Part shown: positions 33,008-41,168 of the stretch, one piece after another | Layout: every line of letters begins with the position of its first letter | Position numbering within the stretch: the stretch's first letter is position 1 | NCBI RefSeq assembly: GCF_016711335.1 | Contig: NZ_JADJTF010000001.1 | Span: 1,488,001 to 1,552,000 of the forward strand | Source: Thiofilum sp. | GTDB lineage: Bacteria; Pseudomonadota; Gammaproteobacteria; Thiotrichales; Thiotrichaceae | Reading direction: 5' to 3' | Length of the DNA: 64,000 bases | The notes under the pieces: model-generated | The model's database searches: none | What the model was told of the DNA's origin: nothing | What the model saw: only the letters and a program-made list of their open reading frames with translations | Translations under genes and position numbers: made by a program

Positions 33008-35947
33008 ACCTAACCATTTTTCTTCAAGTCTGGCTAGCTCTAAATATAGCGGGTCATTGTTGCTAACAGTTAAAATTTCTCTATTAGGCCATGATCCAGA
33101 GATTTTTTTAGTTTCTCTTGATAGTTTTGATACAAAAATCTTTTTGGCTCTTGTGGTTTTAAGATTGATTAAAACAGCATAGATATCCTCTCGTGTATAT
33201 ATGGTGCTGGCGGATATTAATCTTTTGTCTTTGAGATATTTTTTTATTAATTTAATTATAGAGATGATGGAATATATAGAAAATATAAACCATATGCTGC
33301 TAATGACTATATGAAAAAATAGTAAATATTCTTTGTTTTTTAATAGACGAGGTATTAACCATATCACTAATAGCATTAAAGAACCTAAAGTTAGCTTAAG
33401 TAAGTTATTTTTATTCTTTATTTCTAAAATTAATATGTATAAGTCTTCTTTGCTCAATGTATTTGATTTAATAGCAAAAAATATTAAATTTATTAAAGCA
33501 AATATTGTTATAATTAATACTAGCCACTCAGACAAAAATTGATCGTTGATATTAAAATACCCTTCTGTGTGTGTGTTATAGAAAAATAAGTTTCCAAAAA
33601 TTATAATGATACTACTAATTATAGCTGAGCTTTCTAAAATAAAGTATTTTTTTCTTTTTAAATCATCCAGTGATAAAAGAGTTACTGTAATAAAAATGAA
33701 AAGCACTATGATCATGTAATCGAATGATATTGTAAGCATAAGTAATAATAGTAGAAATTGAACTTTAAAAATTACTACGTAGTATATAATATCATTCTTT
33801 ACATTCATAAAGGCATCGGAAAGAGAAAAATAAAATAATATGCTTTTAAAGTTAATTATTTTTTCTATATATGAAATACTTCTAAATATATTCATCAGGC
33901 TTTTTTCTAATTTTTTGGATATTTTATTTAAGTTTCTACAGCTATTAACAGCAGCTTCATTGGTTATTTGATTCCCTAGTTTAATTACAGCAGTTACTAT
34001 CTGATCTATGTCGTCGGTATTAAGTAAGGTGGTTGTTTCTAAGGCAATTTTTAAAGATAATACGAAGCTATCAGGATTAGCCTGCTTCAATAGAAAGTTA
34101 GCTAAGTCATCTGAAAAGCTATGAATACACTCTTTCCTCCCTTGAAACGCATCTCTTAAAAACCTCATACTATGAATAACCCGTAAATCCTGAGGATTAT
34201 TAATAGTTTCAATAGTATTCCAGCAAAAATTAGCAATAGCCTGAGCTTTTTCAAAAGGGGCAACTTCGCAATACAATACTAAAGCATCACGCCATTGTGA
34301 ATCATTAGGAATAGCATCAAACTCAATCGTTTCATCCTCGCGAATAATACGCTGCACCGTAAAGTACTCAATAAAGCGCCGATGCGAAAAACTAAAAACA
34401 TTATCACCCCCTGATCCCAAACGACCTAACCGTGCAAACTTCAAAATATCAAGCACATCCTCAACAGGTATATCAGGCATATGTTGAGCAATGATAGGAA
34501 CAGGGGCTTCTAAACCATAGTTTTTAAACATAACACTAGCAATATCAATCGTATGATTAATCACTTGCTCTTTAGTCAATCCCTTTTTGCGAATCCGCTC
34601 AGCACAACTATCCAAAGTGCGCTCAAAATAGTCACGGTACATCTCTGACTGATTAGGTGGGAGTTCGCCATTATTTTTCTCTGTATATTCAGCAATTAAA
34701 ACAGCCGAAAAGGGATTTCTAGCAATAGGTACCAGTTCGGGACGATCTTTAAATAGTTTTTTCACTAAATCCTTACTAAACAAACCATAGTTTTCAAAAG
34801 TCGAAATAATTTTTTGCTCAGTAAAAGGGCGAATTTCTAAGGTAACATCGGTTTGAAACTCGTGAGTAGGTTTTCTAAATAAACGCGAGGCTAAAATGCC
34901 TTGAGCCTCTCGCTGTCTAGCTCCTTTTAAAAACTTAAACATTACCTCTGAGAGTTGATGAATAAGCTCGGAGTTTTCACGCTCATCTAGTACAGCAGGA
35001 ATTTCATCAAATGAGTCTAAGACAAAAAACAGCCTACCTGTTTCATACATACGGTCAAAGTACTCATGAAAGAATTTGCTAGTGACTATATCTCTGCTCT
35101 TAAGATTTTCTAAGATAAAATCTCTAAGCTGTTGTACGGTAGGCGGATTCGTTTCAGACCATTTCTCAGCAACATGCCACTCGCGCAAATTAATATAAAC
35201 GGGAATTTTGCCAGTTCTAGGAACTTCCTGTTCTAAATCTTGGCAAAGTTTACGCAAGGCCACACTTTTACCAGCTCCTGGTGAGCCAAGTACTAAAAAA
35301 ATACGCTGTTTTTTGCTATTGCGTCTGCTTTTAATAGCACTCAGTAGGTCAGTAATTTTGCGCTCTTTGCCACTCGCTGTATTAACCTCAACCTCGGCAT
35401 CGAGTGGCGTGAAATAGCGAGCGCTCCAGTTCGTTTTAGTGTCAATGCTTTTTAAATCGTCCGTGAGCGAGCCAGCTACCATCTTAAGTCGTTCTTTAAA
35501 TTGAGGCTCAGGCACATCTCGATCTAAAGGAGTAGTATGCACTCCCATGCCTGTAGAATCGCGCCAATCGTTTACCTTATAAATCACTACTCCGAGAAAC
35601 ACGAACACCATTAATGCAGTGAAATCAAAGTTATTTAGTAGGTTGGCTTGATGATCAGGTAAATAAGGTTTTATAAGTTTTTCAACGAATGCAGGCCACC
35701 CTACGAAAGCGGCCACCGCAGCCCCTGCAATAGTGAGAGATAGAATCCTTACAGTAGTTTGGCCATATCTATCTGAAAACCATATAGGTTTAGCAATATA
35801 AAGCACCACTGCAATAATGCCGCTAAAAATCAGTGTTTCTTGAGTGCCTTTACCAAACAACAAAAGCAGGGAGCCACTGATAATCAGCAAAAATACAAAA
35901 GCAAATAACTTATAGCGATCAGAAAGACTAGAAAAGAATTGAGCCAT
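32996..35947 (-). CDS. Membrane-anchored NACHT-type STAND NTPase, candidate defence protein
   Basis: 983 residues. N-terminal TM segments lie near 12-31, 37-53, 66-83 and 108-124. A NACHT P-loop NTPase follows: Walker A GSPGAGKS (about 221-228), Walker B LFFVLDSFDEIP (about 306-317), and a sensor-like ILASRLFRKP. A helical winged-helix/arm region runs to about 600 (FSFSHRRFIEYF is a typical NACHT C-terminal motif). From about 720 to 925 it has a second set of roughly six TM segments, and then a soluble tail. STAND/NACHT proteins in bacteria sense phage or stress and trigger an effector. Here the effector is probably the membrane part. The DNA for the C-terminal third (about 33.0-33.9 kb) is far more AT-rich than the rest, suggesting mosaic origin. 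Function is inferred. Confidence 0.8.
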   Translation of the reverse strand: MAQFFSSLSDRYKLFAFVFLLIISGSLLLLFGKGTQETLIFSGIIAVVLYIAKPIWFSDRYGQTTVRILSLTIAGAAVAAFVGWPAFVEKLIKPYLPDHQANLLNNFDFTALMVFVFLGVVIYKVNDWRDSTGMGVHTTPLDRDVPEPQFKERLKMVAGSLTDDLKSIDTKTNWSARYFTPLDAEVEVNTASGKERKITDLLSAIKSRRNSKKQRIFLVLGSPGAGKSVALRKLCQDLEQEVPRTGKIPVYINLREWHVAEKWSETNPPTVQQLRDFILENLKSRDIVTSKFFHEYFDRMYETGRLFFVLDSFDEIPAVLDERENSELIHQLSEVMFKFLKGARQREAQGILASRLFRKPTHEFQTDVTLEIRPFTEQKIISTFENYGLFSKDLVKKLFKDRPELVPIARNPFSAVLIAEYTEKNNGELPPNQSEMYRDYFERTLDSCAERIRKKGLTKEQVINHTIDIASVMFKNYGLEAPVPIIAQHMPDIPVEDVLDILKFARLGRLGSGGDNVFSFSHRRFIEYFTVQRIIREDETIEFDAIPNDSQWRDALVLYCEVAPFEKAQAIANFCWNTIETINNPQDLRVIHSMRFLRDAFQGRKECIHSFSDDLANFLLKQANPDSFVLSLKIALETTTLLNTDDIDQIVTAVIKLGNQITNEAAVNSCRNLNKISKKLEKSLMNIFRSISYIEKIINFKSILFYFSLSDAFMNVKNDIIYYVVIFKVQFLLLLLMLTISFDYMIIVLFIFITVTLLSLDDLKRKKYFILESSAIISSIIIIFGNLFFYNTHTEGYFNINDQFLSEWLVLIITIFALINLIFFAIKSNTLSKEDLYILILEIKNKNNLLKLTLGSLMLLVIWLIPRLLKNKEYLLFFHIVISSIWFIFSIYSIISIIKLIKKYLKDKRLISASTIYTREDIYAVLINLKTTRAKKIFVSKLSRETKKISGSWPNREILTVSNNDPLYLELARLEEKWLGLDR

Positions 35948-36025
35948 AGCTATCTATACCAATAAGCGGGGATTGATAGTGAGTATAGCAATAATTAAAG
36001 CTAATTAAAATTTAGTATTACGATA

Positions 36026-36595
36026 CTAGGTCAGTTCAATACTCTGATAAATCTCTCGTAGGCTTAAAGTACTAACTGGGCAAGTTAGTTCAATACTTTG
36101 CTCCAATTGATTCATTTGGCTTAGATTCCAACTACCCTTATCATTACGTTTTAAAATATCGACCTGATATTTATCTTGAGATACTATAAGATAAGTTTGA
36201 AGCGAGCTAATACTTTGATAGGCTAGAGATTTCTCTAAATAATCTTTGCGCAATGTTGAGTCGGAAGTAACTTCAATAATTAAACAAGGATAATCTAAAA
36301 AGTAGTCATTATTATCATCATCGTAACAGCTCACTACTATATCAGGATAATAATAGCTATTGCGCTCTTTAACCCGTACTTTCATATCGGAGGCATAAAC
36401 TTGACAAGAAGATCTGCGTGTTAATTGATTAAAATAAGTGGCAATATTTAAAGCAATGCGATTATGGTGTTTACTCGAACCAGCCATTAAGTAAATATAC
36501 CCATCCACATATTCATGTCGTTCAGTTGCATTTAGCTCCTGCGCTAAATACTCATCTTCGGTCATAAAAGGCAGTTGTGAGTGGGCAAGTGACAT
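36026..36595 (-). CDS. Uma2/DUF820-family putative restriction-like endonuclease
   Basis: 189 residues with the Uma2 layout: MTEDEYLAQE and YVDGYIYLMAGSSKHHNRIALNIATYF at the start, then the PD-(D/E)XK core seen as YYPDIVVSC (Asp) and CLIIEVTSDST (Glu), followed by KSLAYQSISSLQTYLIVSQD. The family is abundant in cyanobacteria and filamentous bacteria, often near mobile or defence genes. Its cellular role is not known. It starts close behind gloB (25 bp) on the same strand and sits 78 bp upstream of the NACHT gene, so these may be read together. Confidence 0.88.
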   Translation of the reverse strand: MSLAHSQLPFMTEDEYLAQELNATERHEYVDGYIYLMAGSSKHHNRIALNIATYFNQLTRRSSCQVYASDMKVRVKERNSYYYPDIVVSCYDDDNNDYFLDYPCLIIEVTSDSTLRKDYLEKSLAYQSISSLQTYLIVSQDKYQVDILKRNDKGSWNLSQMNQLEQSIELTCPVSTLSLREIYQSIELT

Positions 36596-36620
36596 CAGTA
36601 TTCATCCTTACAGTAGGAGT

Positions 36621-37499
36621 CTAGTCATACTCAGTATCTTTCCAAATCCGTAAAGTCGCAAAAATTTCAGCAGGCGTTGTTAATTCACGACCCGCCACTG
36701 ATTCTGCTTTTTTTATGACCTCAGGAATATGGGTGCGTAAAAAGGGATTGGTATTAAATTCATAGCCTAATATAAAAGGTATTGTGCCTTTACCATTATC
36801 CAATAAATCCCAACTAGCTTCTAAACGTGCATCAATCGCCACATTATCGGGTTCTACCCATTTGGCAAAACCTAAATTGTCTACGGTATATTCATGAGCA
36901 CAATACACCATCGTTTCAGCGGGCAAATGGGCGATTTTTTGTAAGGAATGATAGAGGTCTTCTAATGTGCCATCAAATACGCGCCCACAGCCATTAGCAA
37001 ATAAAGTATCCCCGCAAAACAAACTATTTGCCCCGTAATAAGCAATATGTCCGGCAGTATGCCCACGCACATCAAGCACTTTTAGCTCTAAATTCAGTAC
37101 AGAAAGCGGTACTATATCGCCTTCATTCAGCGCATGGGTTCGATGGGGAATGTCCTCGTGTTCAGGGCCATACACCGGAATAGTAGGGTAGTGTTGCAAA
37201 ATTCCTTCAATGCCACCCACATGATCACGGTGTCTATGGGTAATGAGTAAAGCGATTGGCGCTAATTGATATTGTTCTAATGCAGCTAGGACCGCATCAG
37301 CATCACCCGGATCAACAATAGCCACCGGACGACGTGCAGGCGGAGCGGGAGTGGTAGGCGTTGTGTCTATGGTTTCGGTAGGTTGTGGAGCGAGAGTTAA
37401 TGCTGTTACTGACGATAGGGTATTAGCATACTCATCGCTATAAGTAATAAACCAAATGTAATTATCAGTAAAAGCTGGAACGGCTAATACTTCGATCAT
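36621..37499 (-). CDS. gloB: Hydroxyacylglutathione hydrolase (glyoxalase II) with inserted linker
   Basis: GloB hydrolyses S-lactoylglutathione to lactate and glutathione. The metallo-beta-lactamase zinc motif is ITHRHRDHVGG, with further ligands in VRGHTAGHIAY, LFCGDTLFANGCGR and VYCAHEYTVDNLGFA. The C-terminal substrate domain ends in FATLRIWKDTEYD. At 292 residues it is about 35 longer than usual. The excess is a Thr/Pro-rich insertion (about residues 27-62, with TIDTTPTTPAPPARRP) between the first two strands, where the normal protein has a short turn. The fold motifs are otherwise intact, so activity is likely. Confidence 0.93.
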   Translation of the reverse strand: MIEVLAVPAFTDNYIWFITYSDEYANTLSSVTALTLAPQPTETIDTTPTTPAPPARRPVAIVDPGDADAVLAALEQYQLAPIALLITHRHRDHVGGIEGILQHYPTIPVYGPEHEDIPHRTHALNEGDIVPLSVLNLELKVLDVRGHTAGHIAYYGANSLFCGDTLFANGCGRVFDGTLEDLYHSLQKIAHLPAETMVYCAHEYTVDNLGFAKWVEPDNVAIDARLEASWDLLDNGKGTIPFILGYEFNTNPFLRTHIPEVIKKAESVAGRELTTPAEIFATLRIWKDTEYD

Positions 37500-37622
37500 G
37501 GTATTGATGCTCCTATCGCTTCTTAAGATTTTAACTGTTGTGCCTTAGCCGTATAATCGCATATTTAGCTAACAGACCCTAACATTTCAGACCAGTATTT
37601 AGGGCTATCATTGGAGTATAGC

Positions 37623-38240
37623 GTGAAGACCGGACAACTTTATATTGTTTCAGCACCCTCAGGTGGGGGCAAGACTAGCCTACTCAATGCTTTGCGCCTT
37701 GAATTAAATGATGTAGTCGTCTCTGTATCCTTTACTACCCGTCAAGCGCGTCCGGGTGAGGAGCAGGGCAAGCATTATCATTTTGTGTCCGTAGCGGATT
37801 TCCAGCAGCAAATTGAGCAAGATAACTTCCTCGAATATGCCCAAGTCTTTGATAATTATTACGGAACTTCGCGCCAAACAGTAGGGGAGCAACTAAAAGC
37901 CGGCTTAGATGTGATTTTAGAAATTGACTGGCAAGGGGCACAACAAGTGCGCCAGCGTACTGATAATGTGATTAGTATTTTTATTTTGCCACCGAGTCGC
38001 CGTGCTTTAGAGGAGCGCTTACGTAATCGTCGCCAAGATAGTGATGAGATTATCGCTAGACGTATGCGCGATGCTCAACGCGAATTATCGCATTACAATG
38101 AATACGATTATCTCGTCATCAATGATGATTTTGATGAAGCGCTACAAGATTTAATTAGTATTTTTCGTTGTCAGCGTTTAAGGCTTAAATTGCAACAGCA
38201 AAATAGAGCATCCCTATTATCGCAATTAGTCAGTGAGTAA
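37623..38240 (+). CDS. gmk: Guanylate kinase
   Basis: Guanylate kinase phosphorylates GMP to GDP. The P-loop SAPSGGGKTSLL lies at the N terminus, the GMP-binding region SVSFTTRQARPGEEQGKHYHFV follows, and then DVILEIDWQGAQQVR and the RRQDSDEIIARRM lid. The frame is open from a TTG at 37611, but a GGAG at 37613-37616 is correctly spaced for the GTG at 37623, which I take as the start (205 residues). The next gene begins directly after the stop. Confidence 0.95.
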   Translation: MKTGQLYIVSAPSGGGKTSLLNALRLELNDVVVSVSFTTRQARPGEEQGKHYHFVSVADFQQQIEQDNFLEYAQVFDNYYGTSRQTVGEQLKAGLDVILEIDWQGAQQVRQRTDNVISIFILPPSRRALEERLRNRRQDSDEIIARRMRDAQRELSHYNEYDYLVINDDFDEALQDLISIFRCQRLRLKLQQQNRASLLSQLVSE

Positions 38241-38750
38241 TTGAATTTGAATATAGCTCAGTTTATTCAAAAGCATTTTAGCTTTATGTCGGATGCTAAA
38301 TTATTAGAATGGTATCCGGCGTGGTGGATGATGCGTATTAAAGTGATAGCACTAGAAAATGAATGGCGTCATATCCGCATTAAATTACCGCTTACTGCCA
38401 TTTCACGTAATATGGGAGGAGGAATGTTTGGCGGCTTTCAAGCCTCTTTAGCCGATCCGATTGCACCCTTAGCTTGTGCTAAAGTATTTAAAAACTATGA
38501 TGTGTGGACACGAAAACTAGAGGTCGATTTTCGCCGCGCAGGGCTAACGGATTTAGAGTTACGTTTTGATTTTCCGCCTGAATTAGAACGCCAAATTCGA
38601 GATGAACTATTAGAGCATAAGCGTAGTACGCCAACGTTTGAGTATGGCTTATATGATGTGCATAACCGCTTATGTACAGTGGTGTTTTGTACAGTAGCTA
38701 TTCGCCCCAAAGGGTATTTGAAAGATCATAAGCCATTGGCAATGGGATAA
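38241..38750 (+). CDS. DUF4442 hotdog-fold protein (thioesterase-like)
   Basis: 169 residues with the DUF4442 pattern: a first helix region with WYPAWWMMRIKV, the central SRNMGGGMFGGFQASLADP (hotdog helix), and a final strand CTVVFCTVAIRP. The family is predicted to have an acyl-CoA thioesterase fold, with no proven substrate. It follows gmk without a gap and uses a TTG start at 38241. A later ATG near 38287 is possible but would remove part of the first segment. Probably cotranscribed with gmk. Confidence 0.78.
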   Translation: MNLNIAQFIQKHFSFMSDAKLLEWYPAWWMMRIKVIALENEWRHIRIKLPLTAISRNMGGGMFGGFQASLADPIAPLACAKVFKNYDVWTRKLEVDFRRAGLTDLELRFDFPPELERQIRDELLEHKRSTPTFEYGLYDVHNRLCTVVFCTVAIRPKGYLKDHKPLAMG

Positions 38751-38782
38751 ATTTTACAGTTAAAAATAGATTTATAATTTAA

Positions 38783-39574
38783 CTAGAAAAGCTGCCCTTG
38801 GTTTAAAGCTGCTGTAGTCCTTAATATGCCTATAATCATGAATTGCTTAGGACGCTTAAACTGTGTTCCCATAATAAAATGAGGATTCATGGTTTTAATA
38901 TCTTTATTATAGAATTGAGTCATTTTAGCTAGTGCTTCTTCCTTAGAGGCATAGCGTTTTTTATATTGATAATAGGTGGTTTGTACTTCCCAATCATGTA
39001 TTTGCATATTGTGAGACTTACCATCTAATTTAAATCGATAGTAGAATATAAACTCTAAAGGAGCAAGAGGATCTAAAGTTTCTTCAAACATGCGTGATTG
39101 TTGCTGAATCATTCCTTGATGGTAAAGAAGCTCCTCTTCTTTGGCTTCTGAAATTGGCTTATAGTAAAAATTAAGATTGTTAATATCAAGCTTAATAATT
39201 CCCAAGCTTTTGCGATTAGTAGCTTGTTGTTCCTTTAGCCACTCTAATCCTAAACTTACATAGTTAAGCCATAAAGCAGCTTTGCTATTTGCATTAGAAG
39301 AGGCTCGATTTAAAATAATTAAACTACTTTCATCTACTTTATAGCTTTCTGGGCGAGGATCATTTTCAGCTTTAGAGATGCGACACTGAATTAAATCAAA
39401 ACGATTAAATTTTTGGTCTGATTTGAGCAAACGATAACGAATGGGGTAAAGTCTTAACAATCGACCGTCTTCTGTCAGAGCAGCGCAGCAGACGGTTTCT
39501 TGATATTGTTGGCTAGGCTGCGGATAGGCTTTGACTAAAATCCATCCTTTGATTGACTCGAATGCTAATCCCAT
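38783..39574 (-). CDS. Unknown protein encoded downstream of and overlapping a DUF488 gene
   Basis: 263 residues, family not named with certainty. The N terminus (GWILVKAYPQPSQQYQETVCCAAL, LLRLYPIRYRLL) resembles uncharacterised bacterial proteins that begin with a small beta-barrel, possibly OB-like. The middle is helical and charged, and the end (HFIMGTQFKRPKQFMIIGILR) is a strand pair. The start is supported by TAGGAG seven bases upstream of the ATG. It overlaps the DUF488 gene by 62 bp in another frame, so the two are translationally coupled and probably work together. The function is unknown. Confidence 0.65.
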   Translation of the reverse strand: MGLAFESIKGWILVKAYPQPSQQYQETVCCAALTEDGRLLRLYPIRYRLLKSDQKFNRFDLIQCRISKAENDPRPESYKVDESSLIILNRASSNANSKAALWLNYVSLGLEWLKEQQATNRKSLGIIKLDINNLNFYYKPISEAKEEELLYHQGMIQQQSRMFEETLDPLAPLEFIFYYRFKLDGKSHNMQIHDWEVQTTYYQYKKRYASKEEALAKMTQFYNKDIKTMNPHFIMGTQFKRPKQFMIIGILRTTAALNQGQLF

Positions 39575-40007
39575 GTCTTACTCCTAAGTGTTTAGGTGTT
39601 CCACCTATTAACTGTGTTAATTTTGTGGCAACTGAAGATCGATGGCAAGTTTTATAGTCACGTTCATAACACATTAGAGCTACATTACCTTTTAATTGTA
39701 TAGTTAGGTTTTTAAGTAAAAGGGTTTGTGTTTCTAAGTAGTCATTAAAGTCGGCAAAATATTTCTCATAATTTCCATCAGCTCGTAATCTATCTCTGAT
39801 ATCTTTAGGAGATCCTAACTGTTTTTCATGTTGGTAATAAATTCCATGAGCTTCTAAGCAATTTCTCAATGCTGTTTTAGCAAAGCCTTTGCGACGTGAC
39901 ATAGCAATTTCTCTAACATCAAGCAAAGTATCAATACCATATACTTTTAGAGTGGCTATAAAGTCATCAATATTAGCTCCCTCATAACCAATGGTAAAAA
40001 TGTTCAT
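39513..40007 (-). CDS. DUF488-family protein
   Basis: 164 residues with all DUF488 blocks: IFTIGYEGANIDDFIATLK, LLDVREIAMSRRKGFAKTAL, YYQHEKQLGSPKDIRD, and the cysteine-containing NVALMCYERDYKTCHRS near residue 120. The family has no settled biochemical role; the conserved Arg and Cys suggest an enzyme. A GGGAG ribosome site precedes the ATG. The last roughly 20 codons overlap the next gene. No terminator separates the pair. Confidence 0.85.
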   Translation of the reverse strand: MNIFTIGYEGANIDDFIATLKVYGIDTLLDVREIAMSRRKGFAKTALRNCLEAHGIYYQHEKQLGSPKDIRDRLRADGNYEKYFADFNDYLETQTLLLKNLTIQLKGNVALMCYERDYKTCHRSSVATKLTQLIGGTPKHLGVRHGISIRVNQRMDFSQSLSAA

Positions 40008-40086
40008 TTTAATACTCCCAAAAACTAGATACTAGCTTAGAGGTTTATAGTTATGTTGGCTAGTAACAATCATATCCAACGTAAAT

Positions 40087-40123
40087 AAAAAAACGAAAGG
40101 TTATTTCAATAAAGAAATCCTTC
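40087..40123 (-). terminator. Terminator after rluB
   Basis: On the minus strand, GAAGGATTTC pairs imperfectly with GAAATAACCTTTC (plus-strand 40095-40123) and is followed by a run of seven T. It separates rluB from the DUF488 pair. Confidence 0.65.
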
Positions 40124-40165
40124 ATTTTTTAGAGTGTCGATACAGATATTTTATTATACCCAATA

Positions 40166-41107
40166 TTAACGATGCCTACCCGTAGGTCTAGGGGCTGATG
40201 TACGCGGTGTGGGCATGCTACTACTAGGGCGTCTTGATGAGCGCCGACCTTCAGTATCACGGGCAGATTCACGTTCAAAACGCTTAGTCGCACTCGGACG
40301 TTTTACTCGATCTCCGCGCTCTGGGCTAGTACGGCGTACCGGTTTATGCGCATCTAAAGTACCATCCTCAAAACTCAAACCCACAGACTCATACAATTTA
40401 CGCAAAGTCTTAACATCTAATTCCTCAGCATGACCCTGACGTAAGTAACGCGGCAAACCAATCGTCCCATAACGTACTCGAATCAAACGACTCACGGTCA
40501 CACCAATTGCTTCCCACAGACGGCGTACTTCACGATTGCGCCCTTCACGTAAAATCACATGATACCAATGATTCGCACCTTCGCCGCCTGCCTCTTTGAC
40601 CGAATCAAATTTAGCGGGGCCGTCTTCTAATTCAACACCCGTTTCTAGTTGCTGAATCATGTCGGGAGTCACTTCGCCTAATACCCGCACGGCATATTCA
40701 CGTTCCACCTCAGTAGAGGGGTGCATCAATTTATTGGCTAATTCACCATCGGTTGTAAATAGCAATAAACCATCGGTATTCACGTCTAAGCGTCCTACCA
40801 TCACCCAACGCCCCTGTTGTAAACGGGGCAGATTTTGAAACACGGTAGGGCGACCTTCAGGGTCAGAGCGTGTACACATTTCGCCCGCTTTTTTGTGATA
40901 CATAATCACTTTAGGGGTAGCGGCGAGACGCGATTCTAAGTGAATACGGCGACCTTTGAGGCTAATCTGATCGTTGGTTTCAATCAGTTGACCTAGTTCA
41001 GCAGGTTTGCCGTTAATTGTTACCTCGCCTGCTGCAATCCAGCGTTCAATTTCACGGCGTGAACCATAGCCTGCATGGGCTAGTAATTTCTGAATACGTT
41101 CTTTCAT
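40166..41107 (-). CDS. rluB: 23S rRNA pseudouridine synthase RluB
   Basis: An N-terminal S4 RNA-binding domain (KLLAHAGYGSRREIERWI, residues 5-22) is followed by the RsuA-family catalytic domain with GRLDVNTDGLLLFT (catalytic Asp) and the GRNREVRRLWEAIG motif. E. coli RluB modifies U2605 of 23S rRNA. The last 60 residues form a basic, Arg/Ser/Pro-rich tail, as in RluB and not in RsuA or RluE. It diverges from the ABC exporter gene. Confidence 0.9.
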   Translation of the reverse strand: MKERIQKLLAHAGYGSRREIERWIAAGEVTINGKPAELGQLIETNDQISLKGRRIHLESRLAATPKVIMYHKKAGEMCTRSDPEGRPTVFQNLPRLQQGRWVMVGRLDVNTDGLLLFTTDGELANKLMHPSTEVEREYAVRVLGEVTPDMIQQLETGVELEDGPAKFDSVKEAGGEGANHWYHVILREGRNREVRRLWEAIGVTVSRLIRVRYGTIGLPRYLRQGHAEELDVKTLRKLYESVGLSFEDGTLDAHKPVRRTSPERGDRVKRPSATKRFERESARDTEGRRSSRRPSSSMPTPRTSAPRPTGRHR

Positions 41108-41168
41108 TCGGGCAAGGTCTGGAAAATCAAAGTACCATTATGCCATTGTCTGATAGGAAATACACAAT

